DNA of 64,000 bases. Origin: Cavia porcellus. Taxonomy: Eukaryota; Chordata; Mammalia; Rodentia; Caviidae. The translations under genes were made by a program, and so were the position numbers. The stretch is from contig NW_026947484.1 in NCBI RefSeq assembly GCF_034190915.1, forward strand, positions 142,822,982 to 142,886,981, read 5' to 3'. Of the stretch, positions 1-11,085 are shown piece by piece. The notes under the pieces were generated by a model, which was not told the DNA's origin, did no database searches, and saw nothing but the letters and a program-made list of their open reading frames with translations. Every line of letters starts with the position of its first letter. Position 1 is the first letter of the stretch.

Positions 1-640
1 ACATTTTCCCTGCTTTCTACCCTGGATTATTAGGTCTGAGACAGCTTGGAAATAAGGCAAAAGTGTTCTTTTTGGAGAGACTGGTAAATGGACCCACATG
101 AGGGGAGCTTGTTGCCAGAACACTGCTGTAGGGCAAAGCTTTGTATTAAAAATGAGAAACTGTAAAGGCTCATTGTAGTCCATAAAGGAAACAGTTTGTT
201 GAGCAATAGCCTCTTCTACTTTACTGAGCGCTCTCCTGGCATCAGGTGTAAGCTCTCGGGGGGAAGTTGGATCTATGTCTCCCCGAAGCAGCGCATAAAG
301 GGGCTGTAAATCATGTTTTGTTAGTTTTAAAAATGGTATGAGCCAATTAATATCTCCCAATAGTTTTTGGAAGTCATGAAGTGTAAAGGAATAGAGAATA
401 AGCAATCTTTAAGATCTATGACAATTTTAAAAAATCCTAAAGGAATGGCACTGAGGGGAGGCCAGGCTGTAGAGGCCCCTTTAAGACCATTGTCTTATTT
501 ATTGCCCTAAGGTCTTGTAGCAGCCTCCACTTCCCTGACCTTTTCCGGATAACAAAGATAGGTGTGTTCCAAGGGGAATTACTAGGAACAATGTGGCCTG
601 CATCTAACTGGTCCTGCACCAGCTGCCTTGCGGCTGCAAG
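1..640 (-). pseudogene. pol: Retroviral reverse transcriptase fragment (pol), broken
   Basis: The minus-strand translation of 437-619 shows the fingers region of a betaretroviral reverse transcriptase, including the conserved [10 protein letters not shown] run and the following [13 protein letters not shown] motif. Downstream, around 380-425, the reading resumes at the first palm aspartate region. It then jumps to the connection segment (240-360, containing NWLIPFLKLT) and continues to position 1 with the PLMWVHLP motif. The polymerase YMDD segment is missing between the two parts, so the copy lacks its catalytic core. It follows gag directly, without a protease. It is a remnant with no expected activity. 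Confidence 0.85.
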
Positions 641-1203
641 CTTTTTAGAGTTAAGGTTGTTTCTAAAGGCTTATATGAATCCCCAATTTGCCATGGAGGT
701 ACAGCGAGTAGCGGGCTGCCATCCTGGGACCTGTTGATCATGTCAACAGGTGGAAGTGGTGGCAGATCACCATGTACGAGGACCTCTAACAGGCCATCAT
801 TCTCTGCATCTGAGAAATCAGAGGCTTCAGATTTTTCTGAGGATGGTTTTGAGGTAGATTTAAGGGAGTCGCGCAAGGCAGCCTCACCCAGTGCAGCTGT
901 CTCCTCAACCTGAGGGTCTGCATGCCTCTGGGCAAGCAGCTCAGAAATTAAATTCCAATATGTAAAGGTGGTCACAGGAACCTTTTTTGGACCGAAAACT
1001 CTATAATAATCTTTTAAAACATCTCTTACTGTATTCCACCTCTTGGTATCTATAGAACCCTCTAGGGGGAACCAAGGGCAAACCTTATGAATAAACTGAA
1101 AATACTGTAATAATTCTTGTTTTTCAACCCTTATCTCTCTTGTCTTTAATGCCTTTATAAGGCCTCCGACGAACAGTTTATGTTTGCTCAATACTTGACC
1201 CAT
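641..1203 (-). pseudogene. gag: Retroviral gag N-terminal (matrix) fragment
   Basis: An open frame starts at the ATG at 1201-1203 with a G at residue 2, as expected for a myristoylated matrix protein. Residues 1-100 carry the hallmarks of a betaretroviral p10 matrix domain, including the CPWFPLEG motif and the tryptophan and tyrosine positions of the YYRVFG region. Residues from about 105 to 150 are acidic and serine-rich, as in the phosphoprotein region. The frame then runs into unrelated residues where gag is joined to pol. Capsid and nucleocapsid are absent. The paralogue at 20760 has a very similar N-terminus. Confidence 0.85.
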
Positions 1204-1434
1204 GTCGGGAAAGGGAAATGGGGTTGCCGTTCACTCACCGTGACTCGGGCAGGACGTCGGGTAGTCGTCTGCGCAGGTCTCGGCACTTGATTTAATGTCC
1301 TGTTGCTTTAAACTTTAATCCTTGATTCAGTTTACTCATTCCTCGGCCGAGGTCTCTGGTTCAATTTGCTTTCACTTTCGGTTTAAGCCGGCTGTCTCTC
1401 GAACGGCTCCCTCGTTAACTTCTCCGTGCCAGGG

Positions 1435-1452
1435 GCCCCACGTTGGGCGCCA
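1435..1452 (-). other. Retroviral primer binding site (tRNA-Lys type)
   Basis: The minus strand reads TGGCGCCCAACGTGGGGC, the 18-nt complement of the 3' end of tRNA-Lys1,2. This primer is used by type D and mouse mammary tumour-like betaretroviruses. The site lies between the LTR end and the gag leader, exactly where it should. Confidence 0.9.
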
Positions 1453-1454
1453 CT

Positions 1455-1787
1455 TGATCCAGCCTGCAGATCAACAAGTTCAGAACTCCTGGAGGGGAAA
1501 CGGGGATTAAATAAAAGACATGGGGGAGACAAAAAGAGACGAAGGCAAGTTGATGTTAACCCAATCAAGCCTCCGGTTTATTGAGAAAATAATCACACCT
1601 TTTATAGGCTAAGGGCGGGAGCTGGGACAGGAAGAGGTTAAACAGATGAATACAACAGGGTTACCATCACATCCGGATAAGTGACGTAAGCAGAAGAGGA
1701 TTATGGTTAATGTAGGCAGACGCAGTGCCCATAGGAGAGAGAGAGAGAGACATCTAGGCAGCAATGCCTGTCACTCGGCTCCCTACA
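1455..1787 (-). mobile_element. 5' LTR of the provirus at 1-1787
   Basis: On the minus strand the LTR begins with TGTAGGGAGCCG at 1787 and ends in CA at about 1455, next to the primer site. It contains a TATA box (TATAAAA, 1600-1606) and an AATAAA polyadenylation signal (1577-1582) in the right order for U3-R-U5. It is clearly homologous to the LTR at 20933-21253. The length, about 333 bp, fits type D betaretroviruses. Confidence 0.85.
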
Positions 1788-1979
1788 TCTGGATACCCTG
1801 CCATCCCAAACCTCACGGGGTCACAGACAATTTTGGAAGTGGCTGAGTTGAGAGTGTATGATTGATAGGAGGTACAATGCTGGGAATAAAGGTGCCGGGA
1901 TTAAGGGTGGGTGATTGCTGGGTCAGTCCATTAGAGGAATAAAAGGAGTAGAAAGAGACTCTTAAGGTTCAATTCCTGA
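1788..1979. other. Intergenic, nothing recognised
   Basis: This is flanking sequence between the LTR and an L1 tail. I see no gene, RNA or repeat that I can name. Confidence 0.5.
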
Positions 1980-3470
1980 CTTTTTTCACGTTATTTTCAA
2001 TTGAAGAGTAAAACCAAATGAAATAAAGCAGAATGGAGCTAGTCAAAACAAAGCAATGAACATGGTACATGATTTTAAAACAAAATGCAAGAAAATCAAT
2101 AATGGTTATTATAAAGCCTCTTGGTATCATCAAAAGAATTGCCCATAACATCAGGCATAATAAAACCTAACAACAGTACAGATGAAAACCAATAAAAACA
2201 AAACAATGGAAGCGATACAGGACTTCAAAACAAAACAATAGGGAAACCATAGTGGGTACCGTTCTGCAACTTGTTATCTTCAAAGTAGTTGCCTATAACA
2301 TCAGATATGATACAGTCAAACAAAATAAAATAGAATAAAAGCAGTCAAACAAAACAATGAAACAATACAAGGCTTCAAAACATGCTAATAGGAAATCAAT
2401 AATGGCTACCATAATATATTTTGTTATCTTTGAAATCGCTGTCCATACCATTAAATACAAGTTAGACAAACCAAAACAGAAAAATACCAAACTAAATAGA
2501 ACAATGAGAAAAATATGTGTTTCACTTCACCACAATACATTAATAATGACTACTGACTTCTTTTTTTTAGATTCTTCCTCCCCGTTGACTTTCACAGTAT
2601 GTACTGTGCATTTTGGATCCCACCAACTCTTCTAGTTCTTCATACTAGGGAGACAACACGATATTCAGCCATGTGACTCTGAACCATTTCATTCATGAGC
2701 ATGATCTCAAGTTGTATCCATTTACCTGCAAAGAGCCTCAAGGTTATCTGTCTTGATAGCTCAGCTTTCCACTGTATCAAAGTGCCATGGCTTTCTTATG
2801 CAGTCTGCAGCCGATGGGCAAGCTACCTCCATTTCTTTCTGGGTCCCTGTCTCAGAGAGTATTGTTCTCTCCCCTTTGACTTTCAGTCTGTGAACCCCCT
2901 TTCAAGTCAAATGAACTTCTTGTGTGAAGCAAATTGATGGATCTTGTCTCCGATCCACGCTGCCTGTGTTTGTTTTTATTGGAGAATTAAGGCCATCTAT
3001 ATTAATAGTTATGGCCAACATGCACTGGCTTGTCTCTGCCATGCTATTTTTCTGCTATTCACTGCCTAATTTTCCCCTCCATTCTACTGTCTTCTCTGTT
3101 CCTGGAACCACGGTCTTTTTTTATCTATCCCTAGAATGTCCTTCAGTTTTTACAGGGTTAGTTTGATGGTCATGTATTCCTTCAGTTGTTTTTTGTCATG
3201 GAAGTATCTTGTTTCTCCATTAATTTTGAAAGATAGTTTTACATGATACATCAATCTGGGTTGGAAGTCATTTCCTTTCAGGACTTGAAATACTTTACTC
3301 CAAGCTCTTCTTGATTTAATTGTTTGTGTTGAGAAGTCTGTGGTGATGCTGATAGGTTTTTCTTTATAGATGTTTCTTTTCTCTAACAGCTTTTAATATT
3401 TTCTTTTCTCTAATAGTTTTTTATAGTCTGTTCTTGTGTTGAATTTCTGGGATCTTGATTATTTTATAGT
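1980..3470 (-). mobile_element. L1 fragment, minus strand, rearranged (3' UTR, 3' end and ORF1 pieces)
   Basis: From 1980 to 2500 there are about three diverged tandem units of the L1 3' UTR, each with a run like 'caaaacaatgaaa' followed by a 'gttatcttcaaa' core. The same units recur in the L1 tail at 45400-45900 and at 14170-14410. From about 2640 to 2820 the sequence matches the end of the L1 near 44650-44820 in reverse complement. From about 2930 to 3470 it matches ORF1 C-terminal and ORF1/ORF2 junction sequence corresponding to 40640-41130. The bulk of ORF2 is missing between these parts. Homology stops abruptly at about 3470. Confidence 0.8.
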
Positions 3471-4090
3471 ATTCATCCAAGGAATCAAACACAAAAAGTT
3501 CAGGAAATCTGTCCACACACTGAGGATCCAAAATATCCACTGAGGCCCTGGATCTTATAGCAATATCCTGCATGAGTCCAGATGAAGACCTGGAGCCAGT
3601 GACAACGCCCCTCACAAGTCCATCTGGAGTCCTAGAGTCCATGACAGTGTCGCATGCAAATCTGTTTCACAGATATGTGCTGACAAGGCCCAAAAGTTAG
3701 CGGTGGAAACTACAAAGTCTGTGCCTGTGGGGTGAAGGATCTGTGCCATTACGCTAAGGGTTCTGCACTGCAGCCAGGAAGTGATGCTCAGAGTAAGGAG
3801 CAGAGCTCCCCCAAAGTGAACTGAAGCCATTCTCAGTGATAACAAGGTTCTGAGCTCCTCTGGCAATGAGAACACCCAAATTCATATCAGGAAAGAAGTT
3901 CAACAAGCTCCTCCAGAAAAACCAGCCACAATAGGAGAACCAGCAACATCACACTTCCTCCTCTCCAGTTCTCCTATTTATATTGATGGCAAAAATCCTG
4001 ACGGAGGCCAACCACACCCAGCGCCACACTGATTCAGTCCAGTGGGGTGTTTCAGGCTGACCACCAGTTGTTAGTCTACCACAGTAACTG
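3470..4090 (-). repeat. Unclassified LTR-like dispersed repeat (second copy at 34430-35165)
   Basis: The reverse complement aligns along its length with 34430-34760 and beyond. Shared features are a 'ctggtggtcagc' start, a TATA-like 'ataaataggagaac' box, a pyrimidine-rich stretch, and a block beginning 'gaatttgggtgttctcat' that runs to 'cttcctggctgcag'. The TATA-like box and opening suggest an LTR or a 5' promoter region of a retroelement, but I cannot assign it to a named family. It abuts the L1 fragment at 3470. Confidence 0.6.
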
Positions 4091-5025
4091 AGACAGTGTC
4101 TATCTCTTGTGTTTTAAGAACACACATTATTATTAAAGCTGATGTACAACAGATTTTTAGCATTTTCCAATTCTTTTGGACTCAACCTAGTGTTCTTAGG
4201 AAGGCACAGTGAGGTCTCTGATTCACTTCTCAGTATTCCTTCTCAATCCAATCTCCCTTGGGTTTACAAATAGGGTAGACATGGTTCTTATCAACTCCAT
4301 CTCTTTATACATTTACCTTCTATTTTCAGAAGATGTGGTAGTGTTTGATGATGCCTTCCTTTTCCTCTTTGTTTCTAGTCACCTGGACTACCATAATCTG
4401 ATCAATCCTTTCTGTCTCAGCCACTGCTCATATGCCCATCTACCATGCAGGCTTAAGCAGGAAGCCTGCCACATTTATCTGACAAAGAATAGTTGTTTTT
4501 TTTTTTTAAATGAGGTGCTGTCCACAAGATGCCTTCCCTCATGAGATCAGCATAAAACTGACCTCTTCTTCTAGTCCACGGCATAAAAATAAGACCTGTG
4601 GCGACTGAATCCGCTTATTCTTTACTGCCCCTTAGAGCTCATTTCTACATTTGCTCTTTTTTCTAATCCCTGTACTTGCCAAAAGCTTGCATTCTGATGC
4701 TCTTCCATCTATTCTTGGTTAAGCCAATGTGAGAACTGAGTTAATTTATCTTATAGATCTTTCTACTACTATATGGAACGTAACTGATGGGACCTCAGGC
4801 TCTATGCATTAAAATCACCTCTGAGGCCCAAGAGCTGCTTACTGCCAATACCTAAGTGCAATGGAGAGGCTTAGGTAGACTTGTTCCAGGGACACTTGAG
4901 ACTGTGTTGGCTAAGTTTGCCCCAGTGATTCCATAATGGTTCCTCCATGACCAGAAGTTCTAGATGTTTCCACTCAACCTTCTCTCCCTTTCTTCCTCAT
5001 TCACAGTCAAATTTGCTCCAGGACC
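4091..5025. other. Intergenic, no gene recognised
   Basis: This is A/T-rich sequence with a short T run near 4495-4507. Open frames here (for example 4209-4544) show no recognisable domain and no codon structure. I see no RNA gene or named repeat. Confidence 0.5.
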
Positions 5026-5029
5026 TGAA

Positions 5030-5205
5030 GTTCTCCGTGGTGGCACACACCTCTAACAACCCTGGGCTCTGAGAGGCTGAGGCAGAAAACTGGCTAATAC
5101 CAGCTCTGAGAAATTTAGCTAGATTTTCAGTCTCAAAAACTAAAAAGTCTCAGGAATGTAGTTATTGCAAAGGCCTTGGGTTCAATCCTGGAATGTGGGT
5201 AGGGT
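5030..5205 (+). repeat. Composite B1+ID SINE (B1-dID-like), degenerate
   Basis: Positions 5030-5150 match a B1 monomer on the plus strand: the 'gtggtggcacacacc' start, the 'gaggctgaggcag' middle and a 'gtctcaaaaactaaaaag' end, without the 29-bp internal duplication. This is followed by an ID-like right half with 'aatgtagttattgcaaagg' and a B-box-like 'gggttcaatcc'. The B1-then-ID order is that of the dimeric SINE known from squirrel-related rodents. The copy is old. Confidence 0.65.
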
Positions 5206-5851
5206 GAGGTGTCAAAGTCAAGAACCATTGAATAACGCTTAAAAAGCAAGTAAAAGAGTTGAGTCAAGCATTGTAAAGGATGAAACAAAAGCTGTCCTTT
5301 GAGAAGGACTCTCAAAATCCCAGGAGTAGGCTGGACCATTGGAAAATCCCAGGAGTAGACTGGACCGTTGGGAAATCCTAGTCAGTTGTTTCTGGATCTT
5401 TAGCCTCTTGGTCTGGTCTGCAAAGGAAGGCCGCAAAGGAAGATCCCCCAAGGAAGATCTTTGCTGGGGCTATTCTTCGTATTTCAGAGCAGAGTAACTC
5501 CAGCGACCTGGCCTGAGGAGTGCGTGATAGGTGCTCCTTAGAAACCGGGCGGAAACAAGAGTCCTGAGGTTTTGGTTCCCTTCCCACCCCACCCACAGCC
5601 CCTCTGAGCCCCCACCAGAAAGTGAGAGGTGTCTTCAATCCTGTTACCCAAGGTAACCTGGAGGCTTCCCTAGGTTAGTGGTCATCAAGTTTCCCTAACA
5701 AACAGGTCAAAGAGGCCCCCCACCTTTCAGGGTTTAAACAAGGTTTTACTCTTTTCTCCTCTGGAAAGTGAGAGGTTTCTTCAGCCCTTGTGTGGGCATG
5801 GTTCAGGGACAAACAACTTCTCAATTCTGCCCTTAGAACACCAGCAACAAG

Positions 5852-5881
5852 ACACACACACACATACACACACACACATGC

Positions 5882-5930
<49 letters not shown>
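5852..5930. repeat. (CA)n microsatellite
   Basis: This is an almost pure AC/CA dinucleotide run of about 79 bp with interruptions (cacatac, catgcacacgc). Open frames that read through it on either strand are artefacts of the repeat. Confidence 0.97.
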
Positions 5931-5932
<2 letters not shown>

Positions 5933-6239
5933 GATCAGAGTGACTGGCAGAACTACTGAGATCAGTGTCCAGCTCCTGGAGATGCTGAGCTGGGTGTGGA
6001 TGTAGAGGGTGGTGGGACCTGATGACAGGCACCCACTGACCTGCTGAGCTTTAGCATTCCTAACTGAAGTGGGCAGGAGCACTGGCCTGTGAATTAGGAG
6101 TCCAGGAGAGAAAGAATAGGTTGCAGTTTAAAAAGAGGTTTAAAAAAAGAGTTTAAAAAGCAGGTGGCTAGCGCAGTCCAGAGGGCCCAGGGCACCACTG
6201 GCCTGAAGAAACGGAGGGGGAGATGCTGGGCAGGAGACT

Positions 6240-6520
6240 GAGGAAGAGATGATGACAGGACAGCAGAGAAGAGAAACAGCAGGCATGAAAGAGGGCTTTT
6301 TCCTCTGTAGGTTCCCAAACTGTGCGCATCTGCCCTGAAGCAGGATTTTCTCCGAAACAGCAAGGTGTTTGCCTGGCATTGGTTCTTGCAGTTTCCGGTG
6401 ACTCAGAGGAGCAAAGTGAGAACTCTTAGTTCTCTAGCTTTGGAAAGCTAAGGCAGTGGCTTGCTGGCCTTAAAGAGTGGACTGGCAGGAAGGGAAGCAC
6501 ACAGCTCCAGGTTTTCTTGC
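6240..6520 (+). repeat. Diverged relic of the segmental-duplication unit (like 57160-57370)
   Basis: The stretch 'cctctgtaggttcccaaact' at 6302 and the following 'tgtttgcctggcat', 'cttgcagtttcc' and 'gactcagagg' blocks line up in order with 57160-57265. The 'gctttggaaagctaaggcag' and 'cttgctggcc' blocks near 6435 line up with 57295-57320. Divergence is much greater than among copies 1-3, so this looks like an older fourth fragment in the same orientation as copy 3. Confidence 0.55.
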
Positions 6521-8181
6521 AAATTAGAGTCTGAGATAGAAAAATATGAATACCAACATTTAGAGGCACAGAGATAAGCGAATAATGGGTAGAATTGCTG
6601 AAATTTGGTAACCACAGGAGAAGAAATCTAGGACGGGATGAAGAGAGTATTATTTTTTACAACAAGCTTGAAGTAGAGGTAACTTTGAGAAAAATGAGAC
6701 ATGGATAAAAGCTCATCCACTCATACATAAAAAATATTTAAAACTCATTGGTTGTATTTTTCATCAAAGTTTTTATGGCCATGTGTATCCCATATTTATA
6801 GTCTGAGTTTTGTGTCTTGTGTAGGCTGGAGCTCAGGACACACTACCCCGAAACAGGACACCTGGACATAGTGAAAACTTACAGTTCAAGCATTGTGTGC
6901 AAATAGCAGCAGCATAAAGGTCTCTGTCTCTTTCCTCTCCTCCCATGAAGCAAATCCTCAGCTGAAACGTGCTCCCTGTACCCAGAGGATAGGAGCACAC
7001 TCATCTCTGAGGACAGTGACACGTGAGGGGATGGTGGCACACTGGTTGTACCTCAGGTTCTCTCTAAAAGTGTGTTTTCCCTCTCCTTTATATTTTCTTC
7101 CTACTCATCCCATATCCTTTCCATATCTATTCTATTCCTGTTACTCATCATTCTTTAAATTTAAAAATACGGAAACTAGATGAAGAAGACAAAGAAGAAG
7201 AAGAAACTCACCTAAATTTCCATCCCTGGATTTAGTGAGTATTAACATCTTCATAATAATTTTCCTCTAATCTAATTTTAAGTTATGCTTATGTTTTACA
7301 CAATTAAGCATGATTATTAACCATAATTCAAACAATATAGAAACATGTATATGGAGGACAACCCGGATGACTCACCATGAAAGAGGAACAGTTATCTCCA
7401 TTTTTGCTTAACGTGGCCCTATTGCCATGTATTGCTGTCTACAGAGCTGGCTGGGACTTTTCCTTATCACTTCAACTGGCTTTAAGCAATGCAAATCAGT
7501 CTAGGCTAAGTGCTGATCTGTACTCTTCGAAGCAAGGTGAGAGGGCACTGGTACCCCACTCCGACAGCTCCCAAAAACCGTATGTCAGCCAGTGCTGTGG
7601 TCCTGTGGGGTCAGGTGGGGTGGGAGAGCCAAAGCTCCATGCTGTTGGCTGAGATCCAGCCTCCAGGTAAGAGGCTATGACTTCCCAGGGAATAAAAGAT
7701 TACCTGTCAGAGCTGAGCTATCGTCCCCCAAACATTAGATATTGCCTGGAACTGCATTATGCAGATGATTCCTTCTACATATCCACCTCTTTGCATTCTG
7801 CAGAGGTGATTTCAAGCCTCCTACCTAGCCCAGCTAATAGCACTCACATACCGCCCACCACTAGGGGGCACTCATTCCCAAGCCACTCCCCTCATGGAGA
7901 ATTAATAAAATCAGGGTTTTGGCTCTGGGTCAAGGCCTTTGTTCCAGTTAAGTATCAGCCTAGCTGCACTTGGGACCCCCTTGGCTCCCCACAACTATGA
8001 ATATGCCTTGGTGTCTTTATTCTCACCATGGGTTGCACTGCAAGTGGTAGATTGGAATGAACTCACTAGAATTCCAGTAATATTTATATATGTTCATTTT
8101 GCAAACATGTGAGATTGAAAAATAACTTCTGTTGACATTAGTTAAACACTGATGACATCATTTTCCTGGACGTGCTTCCCT
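6521..8181. other. Intergenic, no gene recognised
   Basis: Several open frames of 90-107 codons (6893-7183, 7377-7652, 7677-8000) have no recognisable domain, no signal of selection that I can see, and no splice or promoter context. A purine-rich GAA cluster lies at about 7180-7206. Confidence 0.45.
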
Positions 8182-8253
8182 TGCTGGGGACTGCACACAG
8201 GGCCTGCTACATGTCGGGAAAGCTCTCAACCATTGAGCCACATCCTCAGCCCC
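8182..8253 (-). repeat. ID SINE, minus strand
   Basis: The reverse complement starts 'ggggctgaggatgtggctca' and ends in a B-box-derived 'cagtccccagca'. This matches the tRNA-derived ID family, with A-box and B-box remnants. It is moderately diverged and has no clear A tail. Confidence 0.75.
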
Positions 8254-8619
8254 AAGTATGCTTTCATTAAACCAAGTCGTTATATAGTCTAATTTTTTTT
8301 TGGCAGGGAAATGGCTTGAAAATCAATCTCAGGAGCTCGTGCTTAAGAGGCAGGCAGAGAGCAGCTGAGTCATATATCCTGGGCCTTCTTTTGTTTTTAA
8401 ATAATGCAAGTGTGAATAATGAAAAAGACACAAAAACAAAAATGAGAGAATTGCTGAATGTTCCGTTGAAGTTACTTTCAGAAAAAGACTCTCTGAGGCT
8501 AAAAAATCCTTCATTATCTGCATTAAACTTTGGAAAAAATGACATTTAAATTTGGAATCTCTGTACAAGTGCCTTGTTCAAGCCAGACCAGCACTCTATG
8601 TGTAATATATACTCATCAA

Positions 8620-8728
8620 TTTATTTTCTGAGACAGAATCTCCCTAAATTACCAAGATTGGCCTTGCCATCCTCCTGTCTCAGACTTTGAGCAGCTTACA
8701 TTTCAGGCATGGGCACAGTGCCTCAGCA
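8620..8728 (-). repeat. B1 SINE, minus strand, old
   Basis: The plus strand shows the reversed B1 landmarks 'tctgagacagaatctcc', 'ttggccttgccatcctcctg' and 'catttcaggcatgggcacagtg'. The 29-bp duplication is absent. Confidence 0.6.
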
Positions 8729-10150
8729 GGCATTGATGGTTGAATTCTCTCCAGGTCCTCTACTTTGTATTTAAGAAAGGACACCTCCTTCCACTACTAC
8801 CACAACAGAAATAGAGGTTCCTCATGAACTTGATCAGTCCCCAGGATGCAAGGCTTCTACTTTGCGTATCTGGAGTACCACCTGGGCATGTATGCCTTGT
8901 GGCTGGTTTTCTTTGACCTGAGAAGATCTGTCCAGGTCCAGTTCCACCAGGATATCCGCAGCTGCTGGGACCTTGGGGAACACTGTGTGCCATCCCAGAT
9001 ATATGCACTAGGGGGCATCATAGCCTATCCTGAGGCATCCTGCTGTTTCATTTGTCCAGGCCAGAAAGATCAGAAGTGAGGACAGGTCAGCAAGTAACAC
9101 TGGGAGAAGAAGCAAAATGCCTACACTCGCCGAGACTGGAATTTGGATTTGACCTAAATTATGGTTCACCCCTCAGGTGCTGTCAGTTGGGGAAAAATAA
9201 ATTATTTCTGACACTAAAGACAATCTCAAGACCCCATGGAGATTCTGTGCCCCAGAGGTCTGCACAGGCTACCTCTGTGTTCTGCTCCACCAGATGGTGC
9301 TCCTAAACTTATGTTTAGAGTCAAACTTATATATTCATTACAAGTAAATTCAATACTGACCTAGAAACCTGGCTAAACCTGAGTTGGAAGTTCCGTAAAT
9401 TTCAAACAGCCAAAGGCCCTCAGGTATCAGTCTTAGCACCTGTGATGACTAAATGTGAGCTCTCGGTTAGGTCAGTGGGATAAATTCATTCCAACAGAAC
9501 AAGCACCAACAGCAGGAACCCAAGGGCCCCATCAGTCCAGAGGCTTGGAGGCAATCAGGGAAAGGGCTTGCAGGAAAGTGCACAGGCCTGACTGTCTGAG
9601 CTGGGGGGACAGGGGAGGGGGTCAGTGCTAGGGTTCCCCGGTGGATGTGGGATGCCTGTCCTTGCTCAGGACCAAGAGCCCGGAGGCCAATGCCTTGCTG
9701 TCTTCTTATGCAGCAGCGGGGGTTGCTGTCCCCTCTCCTGGATAAAGCTGAGCTTGTGATTTGTACAAGTGGAAAAACTGGATGCTGTGGTTTCTGGATA
9801 TGGGGAGTCAGCCAGGGGCACCAAGCTCTGGAGAGAAACCTTGCGGGAGCTTGGAGATCCAAAGCCACAGTGCAGTGACGCAGGGTCTCCATGTCTAAGT
9901 GGACACAAAAGCCGAACACTCTGCCTTCTCTTGAGGCATCACTAGTGCTTCCTCATTTGTTTGCTTATTTGTTTGTTTGTTTGTTTAAATGAAACTTTGA
10001 AATGCAGTATTGAACTTGGCATCTTGAAAACTAATAGCGTCAGGCACCAAGTACAAGATTTCCCTAAAGCCCTCTCTAACACAATGAAAGCTTTGGTTCA
10101 CATTTGCCTCCCATGAGAGGATCACGCTTCAAAAACCCACACCAACAGTA
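8729..10150. other. Intergenic, no gene recognised
   Basis: The longest frame is a 150-codon minus-strand reading at 9467-9919 with no recognisable domain. Overlapping frames on both strands (8760-9079) are equally unconvincing. A short (GTTT)n run lies at about 9960-9985. Confidence 0.45.
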
Positions 10151-10184
10151 TTTAGTTTTATTTTATTTTATTTTATTTTATTTT
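10151..10184. repeat. (TTTTA)n simple repeat
   Basis: About seven pentamer units of tttta/tttta occur here. It directly borders an L1 3' UTR fragment and so may derive from a mutated reverse-strand A tail. Confidence 0.9.
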
Positions 10185-10355
10185 GAAAAGAACAAAACCT
10201 AGTGAGAAAGAAAACAGAACAGGGTCATTCAAAACAAAAGGATGGACATAACACATGATTAAAGCCACAGTATAAGGAGATCTATAAAGGTTACTAAGAT
10301 GTGTCTTGTTATCGTCAATAGAAGTCTATATCATCAGGCATAGGAAAATTGAACA
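10185..10355 (-). mobile_element. L1 3' UTR fragment, minus strand
   Basis: The stretch with 'aaaggttactaagatg', 'cttgttatcgtcaatag' and 'atcatcaggcata' matches one unit of the L1 3' UTR array at 2098-2160 in the same order. The A/T simple repeat on its left side fits the position of the poly(A) end. Confidence 0.65.
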
Positions 10356-10357
10356 AG

Positions 10358-10435
10358 GGCCGGGGATTTAGCTCTGCAGCACAAGCATCTCCCTGGCAAG
10401 TTTAGAGAGACCTGGCCAAGGTAGGACCTGCATTA
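10358..10435 (+). repeat. ID SINE, plus strand
   Basis: It begins 'gggccggggatttagctct' and continues with 'gcacaagcatctccctggca', close to the young ID at 20157. The B box region is degenerate. Confidence 0.7.
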
Positions 10436-10927
10436 GCTGGCAGTTTGATCTTGCAATTTCTTCCTAAAGAAGTGAAAAAGAAATCCGTATAACTTTAAAC
10501 ACTTGGTCTAGTGCATTTTCTTTGCAGCCTGAATTGACTAAAATTGTTGTTTCCCTGGGAATTCAGTGGATTGCAACCAGGGAACATTTGTCTCTCTTAC
10601 TCCTGGCATAGCAACAAGTTCACTGCTCCTGGCTTGCACTACTGGCAAAACCCATGAGACTGACCAGCACAGAGGCAAGCTGGGTACAGATAATGAGATA
10701 TTTGTCATTTTTTAATAAAGTGCTAGTTATGGTATGGGATTTAGGCTTCAGTCATGCCTAGATTGAAGACATGGAAGCGCCACTCAGGATCCCATGTGAT
10801 GAGAGAATGGTGTAGGCTATACTGGCTTAGGCAGGCTGATTTTTAATTCTGCTTATGTGAATTGAGATAAATTATAGAATGATATGATCAAGTGCAGTAG
10901 GCTTTGGGATACACAGCAAATGGACGC

Positions 10928-11085
10928 AGCATTTTTTTTTTGAGACAGGGACCCTCTATAAAGTTGAGGTTGGCCTTGAACTCACTATGGAGTTCAGGCT
11001 GAGTTTGAACTCACAATGATCCTGTTGCCTCAGCCTCCCAAGTGATGGAATTACAGGCATGCACCACCCATACCTGGTTGATAAG
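10928..11085 (-). repeat. B1 SINE with 29-bp internal duplication, minus strand
   Basis: The plus strand reads 'tttgagacaggg', then two successive 'ttgaactcac' blocks about 29 bp apart, then 'ctgttgcctcagcctccc' and 'attacaggcatgcaccacc'. The paired blocks are the internal duplication that marks derived B1 elements. A poly(T) run at 10931 is the reversed A tail. Confidence 0.8.

Larger units (their letters stand above)
1..1787 (-). mobile_element. Defective type-D-like betaretroviral provirus, 5' part, running off the window
   Basis: Reading the minus strand from 1787 downward, the order is LTR (1787-1455), a lysine-tRNA primer binding site (1452-1435), a leader, a gag start codon at 1203, the N-terminal part of gag, and then a direct jump into reverse transcriptase, which continues to position 1. 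The rest of gag and all of the protease and dUTPase region are missing, so this is an internally deleted, non-coding copy. The same family occurs at 16290-21253. The other end lies outside the window. Assignment to betaretroviruses of the MPMV/SMRV (type D) kind rests on the matrix-like N-terminus, the Lys primer site, the LTR length of about 330 bp and the second copy's gene order. Confidence 0.88.

Noticed and set aside
5675..6082. Cysteine/valine-rich and histidine/threonine-rich frames around 5.7-6.1 kb
   Set aside because: They are translations of the (CA)n microsatellite.
9467..9919. 150-codon minus-strand frame
   Set aside because: No domain, no supporting splice or promoter signals, and an overlapping open frame on the other strand.
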